Made by a program: the position numbers and the translations under genes. Below, piece after piece: positions 1-13,079 of a stretch of DNA of 64,000 bases. The DNA is taken from the NCBI RefSeq assembly GCF_004193775.1, contig NC_041002.1:15743535-15807534 (forward strand), read 5' to 3'. The DNA comes from Glycine soja. Its lineage: Eukaryota > Streptophyta > Magnoliopsida > Fabales > Fabaceae. The notes under the pieces are model-generated. The model worked only from the letters and a program-made list of their open reading frames with translations. It searched no databases and was not told where the DNA came from. The number at the start of each line of letters is the position of its first letter. Within the stretch, counting starts at the first letter, position 1.

Positions 1-3000
1 TTCCAGAAGACGATTGACTTACGCATGGAACACAGAGACAAATTTATTGTCATTTCTCGCACCTTTTGTCAATTCCAGACGGCGGCTCGAGGACCCCGAT
101 GACATTGTGGAAGACCAAATTATTTGGTAATCTCCCCGAACACCTTATCCGGCATTCAGAGAGGATCGAGATCCCCGATTGGCACACATTGCAGATCAAA
201 TTTATGGTTTTTCCATTCTTACACCTTGTCATCCAGAGGCGCGCGAGTCCCGCATTGACCATTGTTGGAGACCAAAAATCTAATCGGTTAACTCCGTACA
301 CCTTCTTCTATCCCCATCCAGAGACGAATCGAGCCGATGAAAACGCAGAGAAAATAGATTCATTGGTCATTTTCTCATACCTTTGTCACTCCAGAGGGCG
401 TCGAGTCCCACGATTGAACAGCGCAGAACAAATATAATGATCATCGCACACTTCTTCGCCGCCACTATCCAGAGATCACGAACGCCAGAGAACAAATTAA
501 TGGTCATTCTGCACCCTTTTGTCACATCCAGATACACGCCAGGGTGGAGCGAAGCACGATGACATGCGCCAGAACAATTATGGTCATCCCCGCACACCTT
601 TTTTGACCATTCCAGAGAAGCAGACTTCGAGTCCGCGTGGCACGTAAGCAACAATCAATGCGTCGTTCTCGACACCTTTTGTCATCAAGACAGCGCAGCG
701 AGTCCCGCACGCATGACATGTGGGAAGACAAATTCCCAAGCCTCTATGGCAATTCCGCCCACTACCATTTCGGCATCCCGAGACAATCGAGCTCATCCGC
801 ATGGCACGCAGAGACAAATTATGGTCATTCATGCATCATTTGTCCATCAAGAGCGCGCGCGAGCCCGACGACATGTGCGAGACACAAAATTATGGCATTC
901 CGCACACCCTTTTCCGAGGCATTCACGAGAACGATCGAGTCCCGACTTGCGTACGCCCAGAGACCAGAATTATGGTCATTTCTGCAACCCTTTTGTTCAT
1001 CCCAACGGCCGCGAGACCCGATGACCAGTGCGGAGACAAATTCATGGTCCATGCCCGCACACCACTTTTATCCCATCCAGAGAATTGATCGCACTCTGGT
1101 GGGCACGCAGAGACAAATAATGGCCACTTCTGCGCCCTATTTATCACTCCATGCAGGCGGGAATTCCCGGATGAACCAAGCATAAGACAAAATTCATGGT
1201 CATTTCTGCACCCTTTTGTCATACAGAGGCGGTAGCAGCCCCTCCGATGACATGCGGGAGAAAAATCTACTTGGCTAATCCCGCACACTCTTTTGTCATT
1301 CAAGACGGCGGCGAGGCCACGATGACATTGGTAGACAAAATTCATGGTCATGCCGCCACACCTTTTTGCCATCAGAGACGATCGCGAAAGTCCCGATGGC
1401 GCCATGCCACAGAAAAAACTTATCGGTAATTCCTGCCACCTTTTCCTCATCCAGATTGGGCCGGCGAGCCCGATGACACTGCGGAGACAAATTATGGCGT
1501 TCATCCGTACACCAATTTATCCCAATCCAGAGACACGATCGCGAGTCCGGAGGCACGCGCAGAGAAAAGAGTACTGCCGTCACTTCTACCCATCTTTTGT
1601 GCATTCCAGAGGCCCGGCCGAGCCCAGATGACATGTGCAGAGAACAAATTATGGCGTAATCCGCACACCTTTCCTCCGGCATCACAGCGAGACGATCGCA
1701 GTACCCAGATGGCACGCAGAGACAAATTTTAGCGTCATTCTGCAAATCTCTTGTCATCCAGACACGGCGGCGAGACCCCGATGACCATGCCGCCAGCACA
1801 AACTTATGGTAATTGCCGCACACGTTTTCATCCCAGGACATCTAAGAGCACCGATCGGAGCCCGAGATTCGCCAGAGACAACCATTATCGTCATTATGCA
1901 TCTTTTCTCCATCGAAGACGCGTCGAAGCTAGATGACATGCGCAGACAAAATCTATTGTCTATTCCGCCACACCTTTTCGGCAATCCAGAGACGATCGAG
2001 TCTTATGCGTTACGCAGACGACAAATTCCCGCACCTATGCGTCATTCCTGCACCTTTTGTCATTCCACGAGGCGGCGAGCCGCGCAACCCGACAGAGGCA
2101 CATGCGGCAGACAAATTAATGGTCATTCTGCACCACTAGTTTGTCATCCAGAGGCGACGCAAGCCCCACTACATGCCGGAGATTCTAAATTATTGGTTAA
2201 ACTCCGCACAACTTCTTCGCCCACTCCAAGAATGACGATTGAGGTCCGATGCGAACACAGAGACAAACTTATTGTCATTCTGCACCCTTTTGTACATGCT
2301 CAGACGGCCGCGCTGCAGCGCCGATGGCACCTGCCAGAGACAAATTTATTGGTCATTCTGCACCTTCTTGCTCATCCAGAAAGCACGGCGAGACTCGAGG
2401 CATGCGCAGCAAATTATGCTCATCCGGCACAACCTTTTGCATGCCAGACGACGATCGAGTCCGATGGCGCCACGCCGAGACAAATAATGGTCATTCTTAC
2501 ACCTATTTGTCATCCAGGGCGCGACGAGCCCATATGACATGCCGTAGAGACAAATATAGGCGTCATCCGCACACTTTGTGGGCATCACAGGAACGCATCG
2601 ACTCCGATGGCACGCAGAGACACAGATTTATTGGTCACTTCCTGCACCTTTTGTCATCCAGAGGCGGCCGAGCCCGATGACATGCGCAGACAACCTTAAT
2701 CGGTAATCCGCACACGTTTCTCGGCATCTAGAGGCACGATCGAGACCTAGTCGCATAATCGCAGAGAACAAAAATTATGGTCACTTATGCATCTTTTCTC
2801 ATCGAGGAGGCGTCGAGCCAATGACATGCGCAGACAAATTATGGTCATCCGCACACCTTTTCCGCATCCAGAGACGATCGAGTCGATGGTCCGCAGAGAC
2901 AAATTATGGTCATTCTGCACCTTTTTGTCATCCAGCAGGCGGCGAGCCTGCCCGCTTCATGGCTATGCCGGAGACAAATTATGGTCCATTCCTGCACCTT

Positions 3001-6000
3001 TTTCATCCAGAGGCGACGAGCCACTACATGCGGAGATAAATTATGGTAATCCGCCACAACTTTTTCGCCATCCAGAGACCGATTGAGTCCGATGGCAACA
3101 CAGAGGACAAATATTGTCATTCTGCCACCTTTTTGTAACATGCATGAGCGGCGAGTCGCCGCCGATGGCATCAGCAGCAGACAATATTATTGGTCATTCT
3201 GCACCTTTTGTTCATCCAGAGGCGACGACAGCCCCACTACATGCGGAGACAAATTATGGTAATCCGCCACAACTTTTCGCCATCCGAGAGACGACTTGAG
3301 TCCGATGGCAAACACAGAGACAAATTATTGTCATTCTGGACCTTTGTCATCCAGGACGGCGGCGAGCCTATGACATGTGCGAGACAAATTATGGTAATTC
3401 GACACCTTTTGCACATTCAAGAGACGATCGGAGTCCGATGGCACGCAGAGACAAATTATTGGTCATTCTGCACCTTTTGTCATCCAGAGCGGCGCGAGCT
3501 CCGCATGACATTGCGCAGACAAATTATGGTAGTCCGCCACACGTTTTGGGCATCTAGAGACGATCGAGTCCGATGATTCGCAGAGACAAATTATGGTCAT
3601 GCCCTACGTTCCACCTTTTGTCATCTAGACGGCGCGAGCTAGATGACATGCGCAGAGAAATTTATGGTCATCCGCACACCCTTTCGGCATCCAGAGACGA
3701 TCGAGTCTGATGCGTACGCAGAGACAAATTATGCGTCATTCTGCCCTTTTGTCATCCCGACGCGGCGGCCCGATGACATGCGCAGAAAAATTATGGTCAT
3801 CCGCACACCTTTTTGCCATCCAGAGACGATCGAGTCCTCGGTGGCACCGCAGAGACAAATTATGGAATCATATACTGCACACTTTCTTGTCATTCCAAAC
3901 GGCACGCCGAGCCCCCCGCTATGACATGCGCAGACAAATTATAGTCATTCCGCACATCTTTTTGCCATCCAGAGGCGGCGAGCGACGGTCCGCGAATGAC
4001 GTGGAGACAATTATGGTAATCCACACACCTTTTTTTGGCATCCAGAGACGATCGAGTCTGATGGCACCGCAGAGACAAATTATTGTCTATTATGCACCTT
4101 TTGTCATCCAGCAGAGGCGAGCCCGATGACATGTGCGAGGACAAATTATGGTAATCTGCACACCTTTTCGGCATCCAAAGACGATCGAGTCCCATGGCAC
4201 GCAGAGACAAATTATGGTCATTCTGCAAATTTTGTCATCCAAAGGCGGCGGAGCTCGATAGACATGCGCAGACAAATTATGGTCATCCGCACACCTTTTT
4301 GCCATCCAGAGACGATCGATTCCGGTGCACGCAGCGACAAATTATGGTCATTCTGCACCTTTTGTCATCCAGAGGCGGAGAGCTCGATGACATGTGGAGA
4401 CAAATTATGGTAATCCGCACACGTTTTCGCATCCAGAGAACGATCGAGTCCGATGGACGCAGAGACAAATTATGGTCATTCTGCACCTTTTGTCATCCAG
4501 AGGCGGCGAGCCCGATGACATGTGGAGACAAATTATGTCACCCGCACACCTATTTGCCATCCAGAGGACATCGAGTCCGGTTGCACGCAGACACAAATTA
4601 TTGTCATATCTGCACCTTTGTCATCCAGCGGCGGCAACCCGATGACATGTGGAGACGTCTAGTCCGGTGGCACGCAGAGACAAATTATGTTCATTCTGCA
4701 CCTTTTGTAATGCAGAAGCGGCGAGCCTGATGACATGCAGAGAAAAATTATGTTCATCCGTGCACCTTTCACCATCCAGAGACGATCGAGTCCGGTGCAC
4801 GCAGAGACAAATTATGGTCATCGCACCTTTTCTCATCCAGAGGCGGCGAACCCGATGACATGCCAGAGAAAAAATTATGGTCATCCGCTGCACCTTTCCA
4901 TCCGAGACGATCGAGTCCGATGGCACGCAGCAGACATTATGGTTCATTCGCACCTTTTGTCATCCAGGAGCGGCAAACCCGATGACATGGGAGGACAAAT
5001 TATGGTCATCTGCACACCTTTTCGCCATCCTGAGATGATCGAGTCCGATGTCACGCAGAGACAAATTATGGACCTTCTGCACCTTTTGTCATGCAGAGGC
5101 GGCGAGCCCGATGATATGCGGAGACAAATTATGTTCATCCGTGCACCTTTCGCCATCCTGAGACGATCGAGTCCGGTGGCACGCAGAGCCAAATTATGGT
5201 CATTACGCATGTGTTGTCATCCAAAGGCGGCACGCAGAGAAAAATTATAGTCATTCTGCACCTTTTGTCATCCAGAGGCGGCGAGCCCGATGACATGCGG
5301 AGACAAATTATGGTAATCCGCACACCTTTTCGCCATCCAGACACGATCGAGTCCGGTGGCACGCAGACACAAATTATGGTCATTCTGCACCTTTTGTCAT
5401 GTTCAGGCGGCATGCCCGATGACATGCGGAGACAAATTATGGTCATCTGCACACCTTTATCCCATCCAGAGACAATCGAGTCCGGAGGCACGCAGAGAAA
5501 AATTATAGTCATTCTGCACCTTTTGTCATCCAGAGGCGGCGAGCCCGATGTCATGCAGGGACAAATTATGGTAATCCGCACAACTTTTCGACATCCAGAG
5601 ACGATTGAGTCCGATGGCACGCAGAGACAAATTATGGTCATTCTGCACCTTTTGTAATCTAGAGGCGGCGAGCGCGATGACATGCGCAGAAAAATTATGG
5701 TCATCCGCACACCATTTTACCATCCAGAGACGATCGAGTCCGTGGCACGCAGAGACAAATTATTGGTCATTCTGCACCTTTTGTCATGTACAGGCGGCAG
5801 CCCGATGACATGCGGAGACAAATTATGGTCATCTGCACACCTTTATCCCATCCAGAGACAATCGAGTCCGGAGGCACGCAGAGAAAAATTATAGTCATTC
5901 TGCACCTTTTGTCATCCAGAGGCGGCGAGCCCGATGACATGCAGAGACAAATTATGGTAATCCGCACACGTTTTCGCCATTCAGAGACGATTGACACCTT

Positions 6001-6823
6001 TTGTCATCCAGAGGAGGCGAGCCAGATGACAGCGCAGACAAATTATTGTCATCCGCACACCTTTTTGCCATCCGAGAGATCGAATCTGGTGGCACGAGAG
6101 ACAAAATTATGGTATTCTGCACCTTTTGTCATGTAGAGGCGGCGAGCCCGATGACATGCGGAGACAAATTATGGTAATCCGCACACCTTTTCGCCATCCT
6201 GACACGATCGAGTCCAGTGCCACGCATAGACAAATTATGGTCATTCTGCACCTTTTGTCATGTAGAGGTGGCAGCCCGATGACACGCAGACAAATTTGGT
6301 CATCTGCACACCTTTTCCCATCCAGAGACGATCGAGTCCAGAGGCACGCAGAGAAAAATTATGGTCATTCTGTACCTTTTGTCATCCAGAGGCGGCGAGC
6401 CCGATGACATGTGGAGACAAATTATGGTAATCCGCACACCTTTTCGGCCTCCAGAGACGATCGAGTCCGATGGCACGCAGAGACAAATTATGGTCATTCT
6501 GCAAATTTTGTCATCCAAAGGCGGCGAGCTCGATGACATGCGCAGAAAAATTATGGTAATCCGCACACCTTTTCGCCATCCAGAACGATCGAGTCCAATG
6601 CCACGCAGAGACAAATTATGGTCATTCTGTACCTTTTGTCATGTAGAGGCGGCATGCCCGATGACATGCGGAGACAAATTATGGTAATCCGCACACCTTT
6701 ATCCCATCCAGAGACAATCGAGTCCGGAGGCACGCAGACAAAAAATATGGTCATTCTGCACCTTTTGTCACCAGAGGCGCGAGCCCCGATTGACATGCGG
6801 AGAAAATTTATCGGTAATCCGCA
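1..6823 (+). repeat. Satellite array, left arm (63-bp units in ~127-bp dimers)
   Basis: About 107 units of 62-64 bp. Two alternating unit types make a dimer of about 127 bp. Type A reads CACCTTTTGTCATCCAGAGG then GCGGCGAGCCCGATGACATG. Type B reads ACACCTTTTCGCCATCC then AGACGATCGAGTCCGATGGC. Both share GACAAATTATGGT. No unit encodes a conserved protein; long open frames on either strand follow the period and are artefacts. The 92-bp soybean centromere satellite as I remember it is different. A ~120-bp soybean repeat (STR120) is the obvious one to compare, but I cannot recall its sequence. Units from 1 to about 4,800 carry many one-base insertions, while units from about 5,000 are regular. Confidence 0.95.
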
Positions 6824-9800
6824 TGACAAAAGGTGCAGAATGACCATAATTTTCCTCCGCATGTCATCGGGCTCGCCGCCTCTGGATGACAAAAGGTGCA
6901 GAATGACAATAATTTTTCTCTGCATTCCATCGGACTCAATCGTCTCTGGACGGCGAAAAGTTGTGCGGATTACCATAATTTGGCTCCGCATGTCATGGGG
7001 CTCGCCGCCTCTGGATTACAAAAGGTGCAGGATGACCATAATTTGCCTCTGCGTTCCATCGGACTCAATCGTCTCTTGATGGCGAAAAGTTGTGTGGATT
7101 ACCATAATTTGTCTCCGCATGTCATCGGGCTCGCCGCCTCTGGATGACAAAAGGTGCAGAATGACAATAATTTTTCTCTGCGTTCCATCGGACTCAATCG
7201 TCTCTGGATGGTGAAAAGTTGTGCGGATTACCATTATTTGTCTCCGCATGTCATCGGGCTCGCCGCCTCTGGATGACAAAAGGTGCATAATGACCATAAT
7301 TTGCCTCCGCATGTCCTCGGGCTCGCTACCTCTGGATGACAAAAGGTGCATAATGACAATAATTTTTCTCTGCGTTCCATCAGACTCAATCGTCTCTGGA
7401 TGGCGAAAAGTTGTGCGGATTACCATAATTTGTCTCCGCATGTCATGGGGCTCACCGCCTCTAGATGACAAAAGGTGCAGGATGACCATAATTTGCCTCT
7501 GCGTGCCATCGAACTCAATCGTCTTTGGATGGCGAAAATTTGTGCGGATTACCATAATTTGTCTCCGCATGTCATCGGGCTCGCCGCCTCTGGATGACAA
7601 AAGGTGCAGAATGACCATAATTTGCCTCCGCATGTCATCGGGCTCGCCGCCTCTGGATGACAAAAGGTGCAGAATGACAATAATTTTTCTCAGCGTTCCA
7701 TCAGACTCAATCGTCTCTGGATGGCGAAAAGTTGTGTGGATTACCATAATTTGTCTCCCCATGTCATCGGGCTCGCCGCCTCTGGATGACAAAAGGTGCA
7801 GAATGACCATAATTTGGCTCTCCGTGCCACCGGACTCAATCGTCTCAGAATGGTGAAAGGTGCACGGATGAACATAATTTTTCTCAGCATGTTGTCGGGC
7901 TCTCCGCCTCCGCATTACAAAAGGTGCAGAATGTCCATAATTTGTCTCTGCGTGCCACCGGACTCGATCGTCTCTGGATGGCGAAAGGTGCGCGAATGAA
8001 CGTAATTTGTCTCCGCCTGTCATCGGGCTCGCCGCCTCTGGATGATGAAAGGTGTAGAATAACCATAATTTGTCTCTGCGTGCCATCGAACTCGATCGTC
8101 TCTGGGTGGCGAAAGGTGCGCGGATGACCATAATTTTTCTCCGCATGTCATCGGGCTCGCCGTGTCTGCGTTACAAAAGATGCAGAATGACCATAATTTG
8201 TCTCTGCGTGCCTCCGGACTCGATCGTCTCTGGATGGTGAAAAGGCGTGCGGATGACTATAATTTTACTCCGCATGTCATCGGGCTCGCCGCCTCTGCAT
8301 TACAAAAGGTGCAGAATGACCATAACTTGTCTTTGCGTGCCATCGGACTCGATCGTCTATCGATGGCGAAAAGGTGTGCGAATGACCATAATTTGTCTCT
8401 GCATGTCAACGGGCTCGCCGCCTCTGGATGACAAAAGGTGCAGAATGACCATAATTTGTCTCTGCGTGCCATTGGACTCGATCGTCTCTGGATGGCGAAA
8501 AGGTGTGCGGATAACCATAATTTGTCTCCACATGTCATCGGGCTCGCCGCCTCTGGATGACAAAAGGTGCAGAATGACCATTATTTGTGTCTGCGTGCCA
8601 CCGGACTCGATCGTCTCTGGATGGGATAAAGGTGTGCGGATGACGATAATTTTTCTCCGCACATCATCGGGCTCGCCGCCTCTGGATGACAAAAAGTGCA
8701 GAATGACCGTAATTTTTCTCTGCGTGCCACCGGATTCGATCGTCTCTGGATGGTGAAAGGTGCACGGATGAACATCATTTTTCTCTGCCTGTCATCGGGC
8801 TCGCTGCCTCTCCATTACAAAAGGTGCAGAATGACCATAATTTTTCTCTGCGTGCCACTGGACTCGATCGTCTCTGGATGGCAAAAAGGTGTGCGGATTA
8901 CCATAAGTTGTCTGCGCATGTCATCAGGATCGCCGCCTCTGGATGACAAAAGGTGCAGAATGACCATAATTTGTCTCTGCGTGCCATTGGACTCGATCGT
9001 CTCTGGATGGCAAAAAGATGTGCGGATTACCATAATTTGTCTCCGCATGTCATCGGGCTCGCCGCCTCTGGTTGAAAAAGGGTGCAACTTGACAATAATT
9101 TGTCTCTGCGTGCCATCGGACTCAATCGTCTCTGGATGGCGAAAAGTTGTGCGGATTACCATAATTTGTCTCCGCATGTCATCGGGCTCGCCGCCTCTGG
9201 ATGACAAAAGGTGTCGATCATCTCTGGATGGCGAAAAGGTGTGCGGATTACCATAATTTGTCTCTGCATGTCATCGGGCTCGCCGTCTCTGGATGACAAA
9301 AGGTGCAGAGTGACCATAATTTGTCTCCGCATGCCATCGGGCTCGCCGCCTGTGGATGAAAAAGGTGCAGAATGACAATAATTTGTCTCTGCGTTCCATC
9401 GGACTCAATCGTCTCTTGATGGCGAAAAGTTGTGCGGATTACCATAATTTGTCTCCGCATGTAATGGGGCTCACCGCCTCCGGATGACAAATGTTCAGAA
9501 TGACCATAATTTGTCTCTGCGTGCCATCGGACTCAATCCTCTCTGGATGGCAAAAGGTTGTGTGGATTACCATTATTTGTCTCCGCATGTCATCGGGCTC
9601 GCCGCCTCTGGATGACAAAAGGTGCAGAATGACCATAATTTGTCTCTGCGTGCCACCGGACTCAATCGTCTCTGGATGGTGAAAGGAGCACGGATGAACA
9701 TAAATTTTCTCAGCATGTCATCGGGCTCTCCGCCTCTGCATTACAAAAGGTGCAGAATGACCATAATTTGTCTCTACGTGCCACCGGACTCGATCGTCTC

Positions 9801-11010
9801 TGGATGGCAAAAAGGTGTGCGGATTACCATGAGTTGTCTTCGCTTGTCATCGGGCTCGCCGCCTCTGGATGACAAAAGTTGCAGAATGACCATAATTTGT
9901 CTCTGCGTTCCACCGGACTCGATCGTCTCTGGATGGTGAAAGGTGCACGGATGAACATAATTTTTCTCTGCCTATCATCGAGCTCGCCGCCTCTGCATTA
10001 CAAAAGGTGCAGAATGACCATAATTTTTCTCTGCGTGCCACCGTACTCGATCGTCTCTCGATGGGATAAAGGTGTGCGGATGACCATAATTTGTCTCCGC
10101 ATGTCATCGGGCTCGCCGCCTCTGCATGAGAAAAGGTGCCGAATGACCATAATTTGTCTCTGCGGTGCACCGGACTCGATCGTCTTTGGATGGCGAAAAG
10201 GTGTGCGAATGAACATAATTTGTCTCCGCCTGTCATTGGGCTCTCCGCCTTTGGATGGCGAAAGGTGCAGAATGACCATAATTTGTCTCTGCGTGCCATC
10301 GGACTCGATCGTCTCTTGGTGGCGAAAGGTGCGCGGATGACCATAATTTTTCTCCGCATGTCATCGGGCTCGCCGTGTCTACATTACAAAAGGTGCAGAA
10401 TGACCATAATTTGTCTCTGCATGCCACCGGACTCGATCGTCTCTGGATGGTGAAAAGGTGTGTGGATGACTATAATTTTACTCTGCATGTCATCGGGCTC
10501 GCCGCCTTTGCATTACAAAAGGTGCAGAATGACCATAACTTGTCTTTGCGTGCCATCGGACTCGATCGTCTATGGATGGCCAAAAGGTGTGCGGATGACC
10601 ATAATTTGTCAACGCATGTCAACGGGCTCGCCGCCTCTGGATGACAGAAGGTGCAGAATGACCATAATTTTTCTTTGAGTGGCATCGGACTCGATCGTCT
10701 CTGGATGGCGAAAAGGTGTGCGGATTACCATAATTTGTCTCCGCATGTCATTGGGCTCGCCGCCTCTGGATTACAAAAGGTGCAGAATGACCATAATTTG
10801 TCTCTGCGTGCCATCGGACTCGATCGTCTCTTGATGGCAGAAACGTGTGCGGATGACCATAATTTGTGTCCGCATGTCATCGGGCTCGCCGCCTCTGGAT
10901 GACAAAAGCTGCAGAATGACCATAATTTGTCTTTGCGTGCCATCATATTTGATCGTCTCTGGATGGCAAAAAGGTGTGCAGATGATCATAATTTGTCTCC
11001 GCATGTCACA
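6824..11010 (-). repeat. Satellite array, right arm (same units, inverted)
   Basis: The same A/B dimers as the left arm but on the opposite strand, about 66 units. On the plus strand they read ATGACAAAAGGTGCAGAATG, then ACCATAATTTGTCTC, then GCATGTCATCGGGCTCGCC. Units are cleaner than in the left arm. Variant B units (GGTGAAAGGTGCACGGATGA; GGGATAAAGGTGTGCGG) recur at intervals. A stretch around 8,160-8,360 is closely repeated around 10,370-10,580, showing segmental copying inside the array. The last units give way near 11,010 to a non-repeat sequence. Confidence 0.95.
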
Positions 11011-11055
11011 TGACCTCAAGGTCAGATTGTGAGGTGGCCGACAAAAAGTTGTGTA
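11003..11055 (-). repeat. Start of an Ogre-type 3' UTR, inverted, at the array edge
   Basis: Read on the minus strand, this edge is a close match to 20,050-20,110 of the neighbouring Ogre element: CTTTTGTCGGCC, a CACAAT stretch, then CA(T/C)GTGACATGCGGAGA, after which repeats begin in both places. The right arm of the satellite therefore starts where the repeat zone of an Ogre 3' UTR starts. Immediately to the right, at about 11,056, the sequence changes to the LTR of the plus-strand Ogre element, so this is a rearrangement breakpoint. Confidence 0.7.
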
Positions 11056-11479
11056 GAATGGATCATTTTAAGGTGCAACGCCTTAAAAGGACCATCGTCC
11101 AAGTAAAAAGAATCACTTGATTCGCCCTTTAGAAAGAACTACGTAGGTCTGATTTCCTCTTCGATGGAGGGTACGTAGGAGCAGGAACCCCACTTTTGTC
11201 GACCTCAAAAATAAAAAGAAATAAAAGTTTAGGTACACAATTTCACACAATTCTAAAATTAATGTTGTTGTCCTTTGGGACAAACGTGAGAGGTGCTAAT
11301 ACCTTCCTCAAACGTAAATACAACTCCCGAATCTGGAATATTCTTCATGACCGGTTTCTTTCGGTTTTTCCGACGTTTTCCACAAATAAACGTTGGTGGC
11401 GACTCCGCGCATTTTCCTCCTTTGGAAGACGCACCCGTGAGCCTCGCCTCGCTCGCCCGCAAAAGGGTAGGTTGCGACA
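11056..11479 (+). repeat. Truncated 5' LTR of the Ogre element
   Basis: Matches 22,447-22,869 of the 3' LTR almost base for base, starting at ATGGATCATTTTAAGGT and ending GGTTGCGACA. The first ~1.1 kb of the LTR, including its promoter, is missing and is replaced by the inverted satellite arm. Without U3 this copy has no obvious promoter at its left end. Confidence 0.88.
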
Positions 11480-11480
11480 G

Positions 11481-11500
11481 TTGGCGACTCCACTGGGGAC
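11481..11500 (+). promoter_or_regulatory. Primer binding site of the Ogre element
   Basis: TGGCGACTCCACTGGGGAC lies one or two bases after the LTR terminal CA. This is the usual site for Ogre/Tat elements, which prime from an arginine tRNA. The same site, inverted, is at 33,041-33,060. Confidence 0.8.
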
Positions 11501-13079
11501 TGTTTTTGTGAGTTAGGCCTATTTTAGGAAATTGTGGAATTGTGAAACTTCGTGTGTGCATTTTTTGAATTGTGTAAATATAATAAATGTTCTCTCTTCC
11601 ACATTTTTACACTGCATTCTAAGCACCCACGGGTTTGAGTAAAAAAGGGGCCCTATACCCGGGTCCATGGGAATTTAAGGAGTGGAGGTGAATCTATGGT
11701 CATGCTAGGTCTCCGACTTGCTTGATAATAGTGAAACCTAGTCTAGAGCTTTCTCTCTTTATAATGTGTTGTCACTGGTATTCCATACCGCCGCAATATT
11801 ATTATCTTGAGTGATGATACCTCTAGAAAACAGCCATGTGAGATATGGATCGTTGGGAGTAGTTATTAGAGACCCCTAGATATTATCCTATATGTCCCTA
11901 AAATAGGGGCACGAAGCGAACACGCTGCGTGCCTTTTAAACACTGTCATGCATATAACCTAAATGTCATGTATGCCTTTGTTGTATGATTATTTGAGGAT
12001 ATTGCCATGCTGTGTAAATCCCCCTGTTGCGCTTTTGCGCTTCTGCATCATGGCGTCACACATGCGTTGTATGTGGGTCTCGTCTTTTGTCATGGGAAGT
12101 CGGAAGATCCATATCGTCTTTTTAACTGCACACATAGGGCACTGCGCCCCCAAATGCGCAAGTAAGGAGAGATGATTTTTCGGGCTCTCGTGTTCATAAA
12201 TGCATTCATATCATGCATTGCATAAACATCTCTTCAGCATCGTTCCTGCATTTGTCCGTTATCACATTCCAGCCTCACATTTTGCATGAGTCATTGCATC
12301 ATCGTGCATATGCGTTCAACATACTTTTTGTTCTACATGTTTGCTCATACATGGTCCTTGTGTTTTCCTCTACAAAAAAAAAAAAAAAGCATGAAAATTC
12401 ATGATGCATTCTTAGTTGCATGTGTTAGGTACCATGAGCCAACCATGTTGGGATCATAAACCCATTTCTAAAATAAAAAAAACACAAACAACAAAATAAA
12501 ATGATTGAGCATGGTACCTAATGCGTGGTTAACTAAGAAAGCATGTCTCTTTGGGCATCTCAATCTCATAATTACATTTTCCATGCATAGCATGCGTATT
12601 CCTGAGTCTTTCATCCCTATGAAATGTTGTTGAAGTATTGGCGATCAAAATTGCCATTCCCTAGGTTATGGGGTTGAACCAAGCTCGTGCTTTTACGAAA
12701 AGGTTCATCGAGTCAAGTTGAAGTATGGAAGTAACCATCTTGCAAAAATTGGGGCAAAAGATGGATCGTGTTACATCATTGCTTCGTCTACTGCCAAACA
12801 CGTTTAGGATTGTTGATATCCTTGTTACTTCCAGCTTCACCTTGACAAAGATGTCATGGACCATGTTAAAAATCTAAATTGATTCAACCCCATGCCCTGC
12901 ATAAAAATTCGCACTACGTCAACTATGCATCATTCGCATACATCCATGTTTTTCATTGGTTGCATTGCTCATTACATTCTTTCCTTGAAAAATAAAATAA
13001 AATAAAATGAACTTAATCATTGTTATAAAAAAAACATGTTTTACGGTGCCCTCACCGAACCTGTGCTAGAGCTAGAGTA
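11501..13079 (+). other. Ogre 5' leader, non-coding
   Basis: Leader between primer site and gag. No coding frame is convincing. It contains an A tract near 12,372 and paired GGTACC-centred segments near 12,430 and 12,515. Its middle resembles, in reverse, 32,080-32,230 of the second Ogre fragment, which supports assignment to this family. Confidence 0.6.

Noticed and set aside
1..11010. CRISPR-like regular repeats
   Set aside because: Units are contiguous with no unique spacers, and the context is a plant genome.
1..11010. Known soybean 91/92-bp centromere satellite
   Set aside because: Unit length is ~63/127 bp and the sequence does not resemble the centromere repeat as I remember it.
50..11019. 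Many long open frames in the satellite, up to 376 codons at 7,016-8,146
   Set aside because: They repeat with the unit period on both strands and contain only unit translations such as RQIMVIRTPFRHPETIES. No known domain, and length follows from a lack of stops in the unit.
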